A stretch of DNA of 64,000 bases from a virus: positions 1-64,000 of IMG/VR virus record IMGVR_UViG_3300037141_000177. One strand, 5' to 3'. Positions 42,192 through 50,225 of this stretch are shown here, one piece after another. The notes beneath the pieces were generated by a model, which did not search any database, was not told where the DNA came from, and saw only the letters and a program-made list of their open reading frames with translations. The translations under genes were made by a program, and so were the position numbers. Position 1 is the first letter of the stretch. Each line of letters starts with the position of its first letter.

Positions 42192-42560
42192 ATGAATATC
42201 TCTTGGTTCAAGCTTCGGGGCGATCGTCGCCTCGAGGCGCTTTTAGTCAACGTACATCACAAACTAGGATTAATTATGAGCGCTCTTGACGACCTGACGG
42301 CAGAAGTAGCCGCGAACACGGCAGTGGAAGCATCAGCTGTCACCTTGATTACGGGCATCGCTGCGCAACTCGCTGCGGCACTCGCAGCATCGTCGGCCTC
42401 GGAAGACCCGGCGCTGGTCGCTCTGACGGCCCAGCTCACCGCGAGCGCATCGGCATTGGGCGCAGCAGTCACGGCGAACACTCCGGCTGTCGCACCGGCT
42501 GATCCGGCGCCCGCCGATCCGGCACCGTCTGACCCTGTACCAGCTGATCCGACCGCTTAA
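42192..42560 (+). CDS. Small Ala-rich phage protein
   Basis: A 122-residue protein. The N-terminal 28 residues are basic, then the conserved block DDLTAEVAANTAVEASAVTL and a long Ala-rich helical part, ending in repeated PADPAP units. An AGGA site precedes the ATG at 42192; a second start at 42276 has AGGA farther upstream. Proteins with this middle block recur in phages and prophages, usually without known function. Confidence 0.6.
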   Translation: MNISWFKLRGDRRLEALLVNVHHKLGLIMSALDDLTAEVAANTAVEASAVTLITGIAAQLAAALAASSASEDPALVALTAQLTASASALGAAVTANTPAVAPADPAPADPAPSDPVPADPTA

Positions 42561-42598
42561 TTGAGGTTCGGTTAAAAGGGCGAAAAGCAGATGCGTGG

Positions 42599-42621
42599 GG
42601 CTCATTAGCTATGAGCCTTTT
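42599..42621 (+). terminator. Hairpin with T tract
   Basis: Stem GGCTCAT / ATGAGCC with a 5-base loop and TTTT. It lies inside the operon and may be a partial terminator or processing hairpin that lowers expression of the genes behind it. Confidence 0.6.
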
Positions 42622-42775
42622 CCGATAATCGACGCACGAAACCCCGGTTAGGCGTCGGCCCGGAAGGCCAGATTATTGGCCCTGATGGTGCGGAACGGGC
42701 GCGTAGCGGAAGTAGCCCCCAATCGATGGCCCGGGCGTATCAGCCGGCGGCAATGTCTAAACCTTGGAGTGAAAG
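42622..42775. other. Structured intergenic segment
   Basis: 154 bases with no credible gene. Contains CGACGC / GCGTCG and GGCC / GGCC hairpins and several C- and G-rich stretches. It could belong to the same RNA system as 43082-43620. Confidence 0.35.
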
Positions 42776-43081
42776 ATGACCGATACCTTGCAGCAAGCCG
42801 CAGATGCGGTGTTGAAAGATGCGACGGATGCTGCTGCGGCCGAGGCCACGTCGGGCACTGCGGCTGCTACGCTGTTGGTGGCCGCCGACGCGGCTCACAT
42901 CGTTGATGAAGCGGTGATCGCAGGCACTGGCGTGGTCGCCGCGGCCTCGACCGAGATCGAAGCGGAATTGCCTGCTGCCGAGACGCTGTGGGAAAAGATC
43001 AAGGCGGATCTAGCTGGCATCGTCGAATGGCCTTTGCATGAATGGGAATATCTCGAAGCGGCCGTTAAACGGCATCTTTAG
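42776..43081 (+). CDS. Small Ala-rich protein between structured regions
   Basis: A 101-residue helical Ala-rich protein (TLQQAADAVLKDATDAAAAE), with a more hydrophobic C-terminus. GGAG ribosome site. It sits between two non-coding structured stretches. No family recognised. Confidence 0.55.
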   Translation: MTDTLQQAADAVLKDATDAAAAEATSGTAAATLLVAADAAHIVDEAVIAGTGVVAAASTEIEAELPAAETLWEKIKADLAGIVEWPLHEWEYLEAAVKRHL

Positions 43082-43620
43082 GCTGGACGGGCCGGGTCGA
43101 ACCCGGCACCTTCAGAGAACGGCATCGGGGCCTTGCGGCCTGCGCCCCGTCGGGAGTGGATCCACACCGACGATGGTAAAGACCGGTGCCGTTCTCTGAA
43201 GGTAAAGCCGGTCGCGATGCCGGTAGCAGAACCAACCTCTGCGGATCGCTAAAAATGCCGGGTTGCCACCCGGGACGGCGCGTGCGACGAGCAGGTTAAT
43301 GCTGACTGGACTTCGTGTGCCGCTGGAGTAGCGACCAGACGCCTTCTTCGAACCCCAGCCCGGGATGTAATGGGCACCTCGGTGGAATGCCGAGGGCCAT
43401 CATGCAAGACGGCTCATGGCCCGTTCGGGCCAGCGGGCAGCGCGAACACGATTTGCTTGTGAGCCGTCTTGACATGAAGGTGAATGCGCAGGCTGATGCG
43501 CAGCTGCACAAGCGGTCCTTGTTCGCTCCTACGCGGGTGCAGCCGCCAAATGCCGGAAGATGTCAGCACCGGTCGCCTTCTTCGATCAAGTAGGCCACCG
43601 TCAACCACCAAGGAAACACC
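43082..43620 (+). ncRNA. Large structured non-coding RNA (candidate)
   Basis: About 540 bases without a credible coding frame, inside a plus-strand operon. A perfect 17-bp stem pairs 43108-43124 with 43187-43203 and encloses two hairpins (CGGGGC/GCCCCG; CGTCGG/CCGACG with GTGG/CCAC inside). A 12-bp stem pairs 43405-43416 with 43460-43471 around TGGCCC/GGGCCA. Others: GCCGGG/CCCGGC (43091-43107), GCGAT/ATCGC with GCAGA/TCTGC inside (43213-43249), CCGGGT/ACCCGG (43258-43273), CCTCGG/CCGAGG (43377-43395), TGCGCA/TGCGCA (43485-43502). GCCTTCTTCGA occurs twice (43341, 43576). Confidence 0.6.
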
Positions 43621-43923
43621 ATGAGCTATTCGTTTAATATCCGCGCTGCTTCGAAGGCCAATGCGCGCGAGCGTGCAGCCCAAGAGTTTGACAGTGTGGT
43701 CGCTTCGCAGCCGGTGCACGCGCAAGACCGAACGGCGGCACTCGCGGCGCTCGATGCGTACCTGGACCTGCTGGTGGATGACGCCACCCGCGACATCATC
43801 GTGTCAGTCAACGGCTCGGTGAGCTATGACTGGGCACCGGATGTCGAAGCCACGGCGGTCCCACTGACCAACGCTTCGGTGGGCGTGGGCGCGTACTTGG
43901 CCCCCCGCGAAGCGGCCGAGTAA
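43621..43923 (+). CDS. Small phage protein, unknown
   Basis: A 100-residue protein (MSYSFNIRAASKANARERAA), helical N-terminal half and beta C-terminal half, with an AAGGAAAC ribosome site. It is the last gene of the operon. Similar small proteins occur in phages; role unknown. Confidence 0.6.
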   Translation: MSYSFNIRAASKANARERAAQEFDSVVASQPVHAQDRTAALAALDAYLDLLVDDATRDIIVSVNGSVSYDWAPDVEATAVPLTNASVGVGAYLAPREAAE

Positions 43924-44036
43924 GCCACGAGTCACCTTCTTCGATCAAGCGTAACGGTGCCCTCTGGTTTTGCTTGCGCTGACAGAGATTCATTGGAATG
44001 CGTCCGCAACGTGGCATCGTGACTTGAGTAAGGGAA
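43924..44036. other. Non-coding 3' tail of the operon
   Basis: 113 bases between the last gene and the terminator. CCTTCTTCGATCAAG at 43934 repeats the sequence at 43578, so the sequence recurs before and after the last gene and may be a functional part of the transcript. Confidence 0.4.
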
Positions 44037-44060
44037 CCGGCTTCGCGCCGGTTTTTTTAC
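44037..44060 (+). terminator. Terminator of the HU/ncRNA operon
   Basis: AACCGGC / GCCGGTT stem with a 5-base TTCGC loop and T7. A classic strong intrinsic terminator, also at the end of the convergent minus-strand operon. Confidence 0.85.
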
Positions 44061-44251
44061 GCCCGCGTTCTGAAGGGGGAACGCCGCACGCGGATGCCGC
44101 GCGACTCGCGCTCGGCGAGCAGCTGGTGGTAAAGCCTGCTCATGTAGATGGCGGGTGACGAGATGCCCGTCTCTCGAGCGGCCCGGTACGCGGTGGCACC
44201 GTCCTTGATTAGCTCGATTGCGGCCAGCATCCGGGCGCTCGGTATGTTCAC
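44057..44251 (-). CDS. Small HTH protein
   Basis: A 64-residue protein with a helix-turn-helix-like pattern (ATAYRAARETGISSPAIYMS), probably DNA-binding. It is the last gene of the 44-53 kb leftward operon and its stop overlaps the terminator. Confidence 0.55.
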   Translation of the reverse strand: MNIPSARMLAAIELIKDGATAYRAARETGISSPAIYMSRLYHQLLAERESRGIRVRRSPFRTRA

Positions 44252-44664
44252 TTGACGACCTTGATGGCGGTGCCGCGCGTGTCTGCGACGGGCTTCCTCA
44301 CCATAGCTTCGCCGAAGCCGTCAGCGGGGTAGATTGAGTGGTGGCAGTGTGGGCATATCGGCACCATCTTGTGCCGCCGCCACGCTTCCTCGACCTTGAG
44401 CGCGGCCTTCAGGACAACGGTCTTTTTCTCCAGCTCAATTTGCCGCTCCTCGCGCGCCAGAATCTTTTCCCGGGCTTTCCTGTATTGCTCGAGGAAATGG
44501 TTCATGGTCCACCACGCGGTCAACTGCACGCCGCAGTCGTCGCACTTAATAATCTCGCCTTTATCGTCGAGCGTGATGTGGAGGTGCTGGCACTCAGGCG
44601 CTGGGCGGAAAAGTCGCTGATCCCGTGTGAGGCGCATCTCCTCAATGTCGATGACGACTCTCAT
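44248..44664 (-). CDS. Cys/His-rich protein, unknown
   Basis: A 138-residue protein with CQHLHI, CDDCGVQL and CPHCHHS, probable zinc sites around a charged coiled coil (residues 60-95). ATGA-coupled on both sides. Confidence 0.55.
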   Translation of the reverse strand: MRVVIDIEEMRLTRDQRLFRPAPECQHLHITLDDKGEIIKCDDCGVQLTAWWTMNHFLEQYRKAREKILAREERQIELEKKTVVLKAALKVEEAWRRHKMVPICPHCHHSIYPADGFGEAMVRKPVADTRGTAIKVVK

Positions 44665-44885
44665 CGGTTGGGCACGCGGGGCAGGGCGTTAAATTCGGCC
44701 ATGTCCATTGCATGGATCAAGTCCATTGCCGTCATCGGGCACGCGGCGCAAAGCCGTACGACCTCCTGCCTGCCATCGGGACGTACGACCGTGACGTCGT
44801 GGTCAACCGCAGGCAGCAGGTCGCTGGCGGGCGTGTTGGGGTTGCTGGTGCATGCGCTGATGGGACGGAGGCGAGTCGGTTTCAC
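44661..44885 (-). CDS. Small protein, unknown
   Basis: A 74-residue protein (GTG at 44885) with VTVVRPDGRQEVVRLCAACP, possibly a small metal-binding domain. AGGACC ribosome site supports this start rather than a longer one. Confidence 0.45.
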   Translation of the reverse strand: MKPTRLRPISACTSNPNTPASDLLPAVDHDVTVVRPDGRQEVVRLCAACPMTAMDLIHAMDMAEFNALPRVPNR

Positions 44886-44905
44886 GGCGGTGGTCCTGAA
44901 AACGG

Positions 44906-45253
44906 TTATGCGCTTTTCGCCAGCGCGGACGGGAAGGCACGCGGGTGACGGGTTATCTCGATTTGACCGGGCAGGCACATCGTGACGGTGCCGTGCTGAT
45001 CGTTGGCGAGCAATTGCGTGATCGTGCTGATTACCGACAGCGTGAGGGCCGCAGGCGGCTTCCCGGCGAGTAAGTACGCCTGCAGCGCGGCGACCGCGGG
45101 GACGACGTCGGTCCGGACCAATTGCTGAAGCTCGAGCGTTTTCATAAATTTTCTCTCGTCTGCGGCCCTTTGTTGTCGCGAGGGCTCGACGTTGTTTTCG
45201 GGTGCTGGATTTAAGGGCTGTTTCTCGTCTGACTTATTGCTCGAATCCATCAT
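44906..45253 (-). CDS. Hypothetical protein
   Basis: A 115-residue protein; start chosen at 45253 (MMDSSNKSDEKQ), which has GGAG upstream, though a start at the MKTLELQQ Met is also possible. The C-terminal part (TLSVISTITQLLANDQHGTV) is probably the folded portion. GTTATCAAA lies upstream. Confidence 0.45.
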   Translation of the reverse strand: MMDSSNKSDEKQPLNPAPENNVEPSRQQRAADERKFMKTLELQQLVRTDVVPAVAALQAYLLAGKPPAALTLSVISTITQLLANDQHGTVTMCLPGQIEITRHPRAFPSALAKSA

Positions 45254-45314
45254 GCCCATTACTCCGCACACATCAAAGAGAACGTTTGTTATCAAACGAT
45301 TTTATGAAAAACGC

Positions 45315-45683
45315 CTATTCGATCGCTGCCTTGGCGAGGCTCCAAGCCTTGCACCACGCGCAAATGGTCCCAGCCTTCGCGCCGTTGTCAGAATCCCACA
45401 CGCCTGGCACGCTGTGGCCGTGTCCTGGCGCATTGCCGTCGTCCTCGTCGTCGCCGAGTTCGCGCACGACCGCGCTCAGGATCTCGCGGAAACGTTCGGC
45501 GTCCTGGCGAAGTGTCTGCATCGTCTGGTAAGCACGCACGCGCTCCATCGGCATGTCAGTTCGCTCGATCAGGATCCTCGCGCGCTGGACTTGGTCGGTG
45601 TGGTTTGCCTTCCAATGGTCACGCTCGGCGGTCAGCGTCTTGATCTGCGCCTGTAGCGTCGACACATCGGGATCTGTCGTCAA
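45315..45683 (-). CDS. Coiled-coil protein, unknown
   Basis: A 122-residue protein with a coiled coil (residues 8-75) and a CAWCKAWSL motif near the end. ATGA-coupled to the gene at 45680. Confidence 0.5.
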   Translation of the reverse strand: MTTDPDVSTLQAQIKTLTAERDHWKANHTDQVQRARILIERTDMPMERVRAYQTMQTLRQDAERFREILSAVVRELGDDEDDGNAPGHGHSVPGVWDSDNGAKAGTICAWCKAWSLAKAAIE

Positions 45684-45952
45684 AGCGTCACCCGCGACTC
45701 ACGCATGAATTCCGGCGTTGCCTGCATCGTTTTGATGGCGGTACCGCGCTCCTCCTGCGTGAGCAGATCGCGCAACACCATGCGGGCGAGCGTGGCCGCT
45801 CGGTGCGGGTCCAGTTGCACGCAACCCGGTCCGGTGAGGTCTTGGGGGATCACATGCCAAAGGAAGGCATAGGCCCGGGCAATGCCGGCGAGCTGGGCAG
45901 CGATGCGCACATCCGGGTCGTTGTTCTGGTCAGGGGTCGTTTCGGTCGTCAT
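45680..45952 (-). CDS. Hypothetical protein
   Basis: A 90-residue mostly helical protein with no known motif. In the leftward operon, overlapping both neighbours by 4 bases. Confidence 0.5.
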   Translation of the reverse strand: MTTETTPDQNNDPDVRIAAQLAGIARAYAFLWHVIPQDLTGPGCVQLDPHRAATLARMVLRDLLTQEERGTAIKTMQATPEFMRESRVTL

Positions 45953-46200
45953 GATGCGGCTCCTTGTCGCGCGATGCGGTCGCGCTCGTTTGCTTCGGTG
46001 ACGCTCAATTCCTCGGCGGCTCGGACGAGCAGCTTGGCGACGGTGGACTGCAGCAGTCTCAAAATAAGCACCGACTGGCTCGTCGGACCGCTGGACATTG
46101 AGTCGGCTACGCGGTCTAGCTGCCAGCGCGCCTGCATGTAAAGCTCCGCGGTGTTCTCAGGCGCCATTGGTTCGTCTGGTGGTTCGGCGCGGTCGGTCAT
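45949..46200 (-). CDS. Hypothetical helical protein
   Basis: An 83-residue protein, helical, acidic N-terminus. Overlaps the genes on both sides by ATGA. Confidence 0.5.
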   Translation of the reverse strand: MTDRAEPPDEPMAPENTAELYMQARWQLDRVADSMSSGPTSQSVLILRLLQSTVAKLLVRAAEELSVTEANERDRIARQGAAS

Positions 46201-46445
46201 TGCTTGCCGTCCGGCGGGTTGTGGCCACGGCCTTCGTTGTTTGCAATGAATTCTTTCATGGCCACGATCATGTCCTCGCGACTGGCGCTGGAGATGTAGT
46301 TCATCCGGCCTTCATGGGTGCCTGTCATGAAGATCATCAGCGTAAAGCCGATGGGAGGAGGGAATATATCGCCCAACACATGGGCGATCTTGTTCATTGA
46401 TTCGCGATAGTCCGCTTCGATTGGTCGTTCGCCGTCTGTGGTCAC
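46197..46445 (-). CDS. Hypothetical protein
   Basis: An 82-residue protein (KIAHVLGDIFPPPIGFTLMI), beta-rich centre; resembles small phage proteins without known role. Confidence 0.5.
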   Translation of the reverse strand: MTTDGERPIEADYRESMNKIAHVLGDIFPPPIGFTLMIFMTGTHEGRMNYISSASREDMIVAMKEFIANNEGRGHNPPDGKQ

Positions 46446-46500
46446 TGTGGTGCTCCTTTTTGGAGATGGCTACATTTGGAGCCATCTCTTTGTGGTGTGT

Positions 46501-46833
46501 TCATGCTGGTTTGCCGTTGACGGCCGCGTGCACGGCTGCGATCAGCAGCAGGCCGATGTCGTGCCGCATCTTTCCGTCCTCGACGCCCTGGTGAGCGATT
46601 CGGGCGAGTTCGACGGTCAGCGCGTCGACGTTCGGTTCGATGCCCGCCGCGGTGCGCGGCGCTTGGCCCATCATCGCGCGGTACACGGCGGCGCAGACGT
46701 CGCGGCCAACCTCCGGTGTGGACTGGCGGTGCCAGTTGACCGGTCGCTCGGCATCGCCGGCGCTGAGCATCCGGTCTGTCGGCTCGAGCGGGGAAAGCTG
46801 CCATGCGGTTTCGTCGAAGGTGATCGTTTTCAA
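46501..46833 (-). CDS. Hypothetical protein
   Basis: A 110-residue protein, helical, with RDVCAAVYRAMMG and a conserved-looking C-terminal helix. Coupled by ATGA to its neighbour. Confidence 0.5.
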   Translation of the reverse strand: MKTITFDETAWQLSPLEPTDRMLSAGDAERPVNWHRQSTPEVGRDVCAAVYRAMMGQAPRTAAGIEPNVDALTVELARIAHQGVEDGKMRHDIGLLLIAAVHAAVNGKPA

Positions 46834-47111
46834 TGCAGCCCCACGATGATGGCGTCAAGCGCTTCGCACTCGCTGGGATCCAAAAGACGCCCTATGTATG
46901 ACGGCGGAACCTTGGCCGAATACTCGGGTGGGAGTCCCGTTCCCCGCACTTCGCCTCCCGGGTTGCAGCCTGTGAGCCATGAAGTGGTCATTGCTTCGCC
47001 GAAGCCGTCAGCGGTGACGATGCACGCGCCTAAGAACTGGGTGCCCTTCGGACGACGCGCGTCGGCAAAACTCAGCCAGTAAAGCGTGGGAGTAGCTTTT
47101 TTGCTGGTCAT
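46830..47111 (-). CDS. Hypothetical protein
   Basis: A 93-residue protein (TLYWLSFADARRPKGTQFLG, GACIV), a pattern I have seen in small phage proteins but cannot name. Overlaps both neighbours. Confidence 0.5.
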   Translation of the reverse strand: MTSKKATPTLYWLSFADARRPKGTQFLGACIVTADGFGEAMTTSWLTGCNPGGEVRGTGLPPEYSAKVPPSYIGRLLDPSECEALDAIIVGLH

Positions 47112-47287
47112 GGATCGACCTTTTCGTTGGTGTCGACGGAATGGTCCGCCAGCGCGGCGTCGATGCGCGCGAGCAGCTCGACGGGCACGCTCAACGTCCG
47201 AAAATTGCCAATCGGCAGACCTGTGCGCATACTTTTGTTCGCGTGGCGCTTGAGCGCGGCCAGTTCGCGCAGCAGGTCGAGGCTCAT
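47108..47287 (-). CDS. Small gene, 59 residues
   Basis: A short gene with ATGA overlaps at both ends: its stop overlaps the start of the gene at 46830-47111, and its start overlaps the stop of the gene at 47284. The product begins MSLDLLRELAALKRHANKSM. It fills an otherwise empty gap in a coupled series, which supports it. Confidence 0.6.
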   Translation of the reverse strand: MSLDLLRELAALKRHANKSMRTGLPIGNFRTLSVPVELLARIDAALADHSVDTNEKVDP

Positions 47288-47583
47288 TTCAGCCCGCCGA
47301 AGTCACTGTCTGGCACGATCACCACATCGCCGTGGATGCTGTATTCGTTTACGCGGCCACACTTGTCGTGGTAGATCGCGGTGGCCTTCGGATTGATCGG
47401 ACGCCCATCGACCATGCCTGTGTCGTCCACCAGCATGACGTGGATGTGATCGGGCAGGTTGACGCTGTCGAGGCATTCGGCACCGATCAGTTCGCAAACC
47501 TCTCTGATGGACAGCTTGCCTGGAAGCGGCGATTCGGCGCCGTCGACGCGGATTAGCTTGCGGGTGACAGGTGGGTTATTCAT
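47284..47583 (-). CDS. Hypothetical protein
   Basis: A 99-residue protein, start chosen at 47583 (MNNPPVTRKLIRVDGAESPL). Beta-rich with DDTGMVDGRPINPKATAIYH, like DUF3846-type phage proteins (from memory). Role unknown. Confidence 0.5.
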   Translation of the reverse strand: MNNPPVTRKLIRVDGAESPLPGKLSIREVCELIGAECLDSVNLPDHIHVMLVDDTGMVDGRPINPKATAIYHDKCGRVNEYSIHGDVVIVPDSDFGGLK

Positions 47584-48116
47584 GTTGGGTTTCCGGTGGC
47601 AATGACGGCTCGAGCTTCGTTGCAGAGTGCTCCTGCAAAGCATTCGCACGGGCCTTTAGGTGGGATCGCATCTTGTGGGCATCCGTGATAGTGGTGCTCG
47701 CCAAACTCGTGCAGAAGGCGCCTGATCATCTCCAGTGGAGCGCTCGCGGCTTGCGCATTGGCTGCGCCGCCGTTATAAGGCGTCGATGGCTGAAACCCGT
47801 CATCGACTGGACCGTCGGCAAAGTCAGGACCGGCATCGGCTTGCGCACTGGCTGGGGGTGCGGCGTCGTACAGCGGGTGAAGTTGGCTATTGGCTATGAA
47901 TGTCGGGGCCTCGAAACCGATAGCCTTGACCACGCTGCCACCTTTGCCGAGATCGTTCCACCAGTACGCCGTTGGGTCTGTGGTGCTGGCCTGGTCCAGA
48001 TGCTTGAGCACAAATGACAAGTCGCCGTGCGTTTTCTTCCATGCTGGGTTTGCATCGCTGGGTCGCGCGCTCGCATGTGCCCGTCGGATCTGCAGCAGAC
48101 GCTCATCGCCCGTCAT
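47580..48116 (-). CDS. Hypothetical protein with ANAQA element
   Basis: A 178-residue protein. Its middle carries AANAQAAS and ASAQADAG, encoded by two copies of the short DNA repeat seen four times in this kilobase. The C-terminus has Cys/His pairs (HHYHGCPQD, CECFAGALC). No family recognised. Confidence 0.5.
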   Translation of the reverse strand: MTGDERLLQIRRAHASARPSDANPAWKKTHGDLSFVLKHLDQASTTDPTAYWWNDLGKGGSVVKAIGFEAPTFIANSQLHPLYDAAPPASAQADAGPDFADGPVDDGFQPSTPYNGGAANAQAASAPLEMIRRLLHEFGEHHYHGCPQDAIPPKGPCECFAGALCNEARAVIATGNPT

Positions 48117-48517
48117 GTTGCCGCTCCGCTCGCAGCATCTGCGTGCGCAATCGCAATGTTGATCGACTCAATAATGCGAGTGGTCATGCTGTCGGTATCT
48201 GTCTCGAGCGTCAGTTCGTTGCCTTCAGCGTCGTCGATCTCGACCGATCCCGAGTCTTTTTCGAGGCAAATACGCATGACGTAACCTATCGGCAATTCGG
48301 CTGCTGCGCGCTGCATCGCCTCCTCACCGGCGTTGGCTTGCTTCCTTTTCAACAGCGCGACCGCGTGAAGGATTGGACCGGCGCCACCCGATTCTTCAGG
48401 GTCGATATCGAGTGCATGGGTGATCGCCGCAAGATCGCGCACGGCATCTTCAAACATACGCGTCATTGCCCCGAGTTCGTCGCGCGCTCGCTCGATTTCG
48501 TGATTGGAGTCGGTCAT
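48113..48517 (-). CDS. Hypothetical protein
   Basis: A 134-residue protein, start chosen at 48517, overlapping the previous stop. Helical N-terminal half (EIERARDELGAMTRMFEDAV), beta C-terminal half. Function unknown. Confidence 0.5.
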   Translation of the reverse strand: MTDSNHEIERARDELGAMTRMFEDAVRDLAAITHALDIDPEESGGAGPILHAVALLKRKQANAGEEAMQRAAAELPIGYVMRICLEKDSGSVEIDDAEGNELTLETDTDSMTTRIIESINIAIAHADAASGAAT

Positions 48518-49083
48518 GGCGCGTCTCCCTTTGCGAGGGTGCTCGGGGCTTGCGCATTGGCAGCGAGAATGTTTTGGGCTGCGGCATACATATCGCCTTC
48601 CTGTAATTCCCATGATTCCCCTAGATGCCCGGTCGTCTTTTGGCCTTCTTTCTTGATGGCCTCGACTACGGCTTCTTTCGTCAGCACGGCTTGCGCATTG
48701 GCTGCGTTATCTCGATAGCGCGGCCGAGCGGGCGGGGGCGTGGCGCGGGCGTACATGGCGTACGGGCCGTCCTCCGTGTCGTAGATATCAATGAGCATCC
48801 ACCCGGTGCCTTCCGGCGGGGTGGGAATCCAGTACGAGCAGTCGGCATCGGCCGCATCGTTGTAGCGGTCGTATGCCTCGCTGTCGTCCGCTTCCATGCT
48901 CACGAAGTCGGATTCCATGCCGAAGGCTGCGAGGAACAGGTCTGTTCGCACATCCTCGTCGTATAGCGGAAACGCCGGATGCGTCAGCCAGCCTTCGGCA
49001 TCGCGGGCGATCTCGCGCGGTGCGAGCAACGCGTCGCGCAGGCCCTCGAGTTCGGCGGGAGCAGCGATCACGGGATCGGTCAT
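48514..49083 (-). CDS. Hypothetical protein with ANAQA element
   Basis: A 189-residue protein. PTPPEGTGWMLIDIYDTEDG looks like a common phage motif. Two NAQA-type peptides (NAANAQAVLT, AANAQAPST) are encoded by two copies of the short repeat. No function known. Confidence 0.5.
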   Translation of the reverse strand: MTDPVIAAPAELEGLRDALLAPREIARDAEGWLTHPAFPLYDEDVRTDLFLAAFGMESDFVSMEADDSEAYDRYNDAADADCSYWIPTPPEGTGWMLIDIYDTEDGPYAMYARATPPPARPRYRDNAANAQAVLTKEAVVEAIKKEGQKTTGHLGESWELQEGDMYAAAQNILAANAQAPSTLAKGDAP

Positions 49084-49742
49084 TGGAGGACCACGCTCAG
49101 CGGTGGCACAAACTTCATGGCCAGACGCGTCATTGCGGCGAGCTGGCGCACCGCTTCCGGGCCGTCGATGGTCGCGATGTCTTGCAGAAGGGGAAGGCCG
49201 GACTTGATCGAGTCCATGACTTCATATTGGGTCGCCGCGCGTCCCTGCGCGTACCACTGCGTATCGGTCGGCTCGCCTAACTGGAAGACGACGCCGCCGT
49301 TGGATTTGATCACTTTGAAGGACGTCGTCACCCACACGAGCGTCACGCCCGGGTTGCGCTCGAGCATGATTCCACCCGGTGCGTGTCCCTCCTCGGGGAA
49401 GTTGGCATCACGGCGTACGGCTTTGGGCATGATCAGGAACGGGCACGCGGTTGCTGAAAAGACCGAGCATTCGCGGTGCGCCGGCGGCTCGGCAGATATG
49501 CGATTGACCGAGCACATCGGCCCGATGGTGAAGGCAACAAACTTGCCGAGCGGCTCGCCACATACCCAGCAGCGCTTCTCCTTCACGCAGCGGACGAGTT
49601 TGTCGCCGTCCGCGATGCGAAAGTCCGGCTCGCCGTCGACGTACCCAACGAAAAATGGGATGGGGTAGCCTTTGCTACTCACTGGCAGGGTTCGGATGCG
49701 CTCAGGCATGAACGGCAGGGATTCGCGGTGCGGATGGCTCAT
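49080..49742 (-). CDS. Conserved phage protein, Cys-rich
   Basis: A 220-residue protein, start chosen at 49742 (AGGAA upstream). CWVCGEPLGKFVAFTIGPMC, EPPAHRECS and ATACPFLIMP are conserved in many phage proteins of unknown role. It probably binds metal. The cluster behind the GTTATCAAA element at 49800 starts here. Confidence 0.6.
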   Translation of the reverse strand: MSHPHRESLPFMPERIRTLPVSSKGYPIPFFVGYVDGEPDFRIADGDKLVRCVKEKRCWVCGEPLGKFVAFTIGPMCSVNRISAEPPAHRECSVFSATACPFLIMPKAVRRDANFPEEGHAPGGIMLERNPGVTLVWVTTSFKVIKSNGGVVFQLGEPTDTQWYAQGRAATQYEVMDSIKSGLPLLQDIATIDGPEAVRQLAAMTRLAMKFVPPLSVVLQ

Positions 49743-49813
49743 GCGGGTTCCTGTGCGGTTGTGTTCGGGCAAATGAAGAGGGTCATGCTACACGTCAGCG
49801 TTATCAAAGCGGT

Positions 49814-50173
49814 TTATGGGTCGTGGCGCTTCGTGGGCGCTGCGCCTGCACGCTGGGCCTGCTCAATCACAAGCCTGGCGTCGACGCCGACCTCATACAC
49901 GGTGTTGCCCACTTGGGCGCGGGCGGTCAATGGGCCGAGCGAATCTGCGCCTGGCGCTGCGGAGTTCCAGCGGCAACCGGCGCAGCGCGCGTCGAGCGGT
50001 CGGCTCAGTGTGTACTGGCAATCAACGGAGAACACGTTTTTGACGCTCACGTACCGCGGGTGGCGCTTTATGTTTCCCCAATTCATATCCTCGACGTCGT
50101 ATCCGTCCTGTGCCATGTAGGTCGTGGACTCACGCGGCTTGTTGTGGCATCCGTACGGGGCAGACGTGCTCAT
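49814..50173 (-). CDS. Hypothetical protein
   Basis: A 119-residue protein with CRWNSAAPGAD and VDCQYTL Cys positions; GGAAAGCC upstream gives a weak ribosome site. No family recognised. Confidence 0.5.
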   Translation of the reverse strand: MSTSAPYGCHNKPRESTTYMAQDGYDVEDMNWGNIKRHPRYVSVKNVFSVDCQYTLSRPLDARCAGCRWNSAAPGADSLGPLTARAQVGNTVYEVGVDARLVIEQAQRAGAAPTKRHDP

Positions 50174-50225
50174 GGAGGCTTTCCTGAAATCCGCTCGCCT
50201 GTGTGCCAGCGCGAGCGGCGAGACG

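Noticed and set aside
42680-42710. CTGATG...GGAAC resembling a hammerhead ribozyme core
   Set aside because: The conserved core bases and helix arrangement do not fit.
43091-43107. tRNA T-arm-like hairpin followed by CACC
   Set aside because: The loop has five bases instead of seven, and no anticodon or D arm can be placed around it.
43315-43593. Open frame inside the structured RNA region
   Set aside because: No ribosome site, improbable composition, and the hairpins explain the sequence better.
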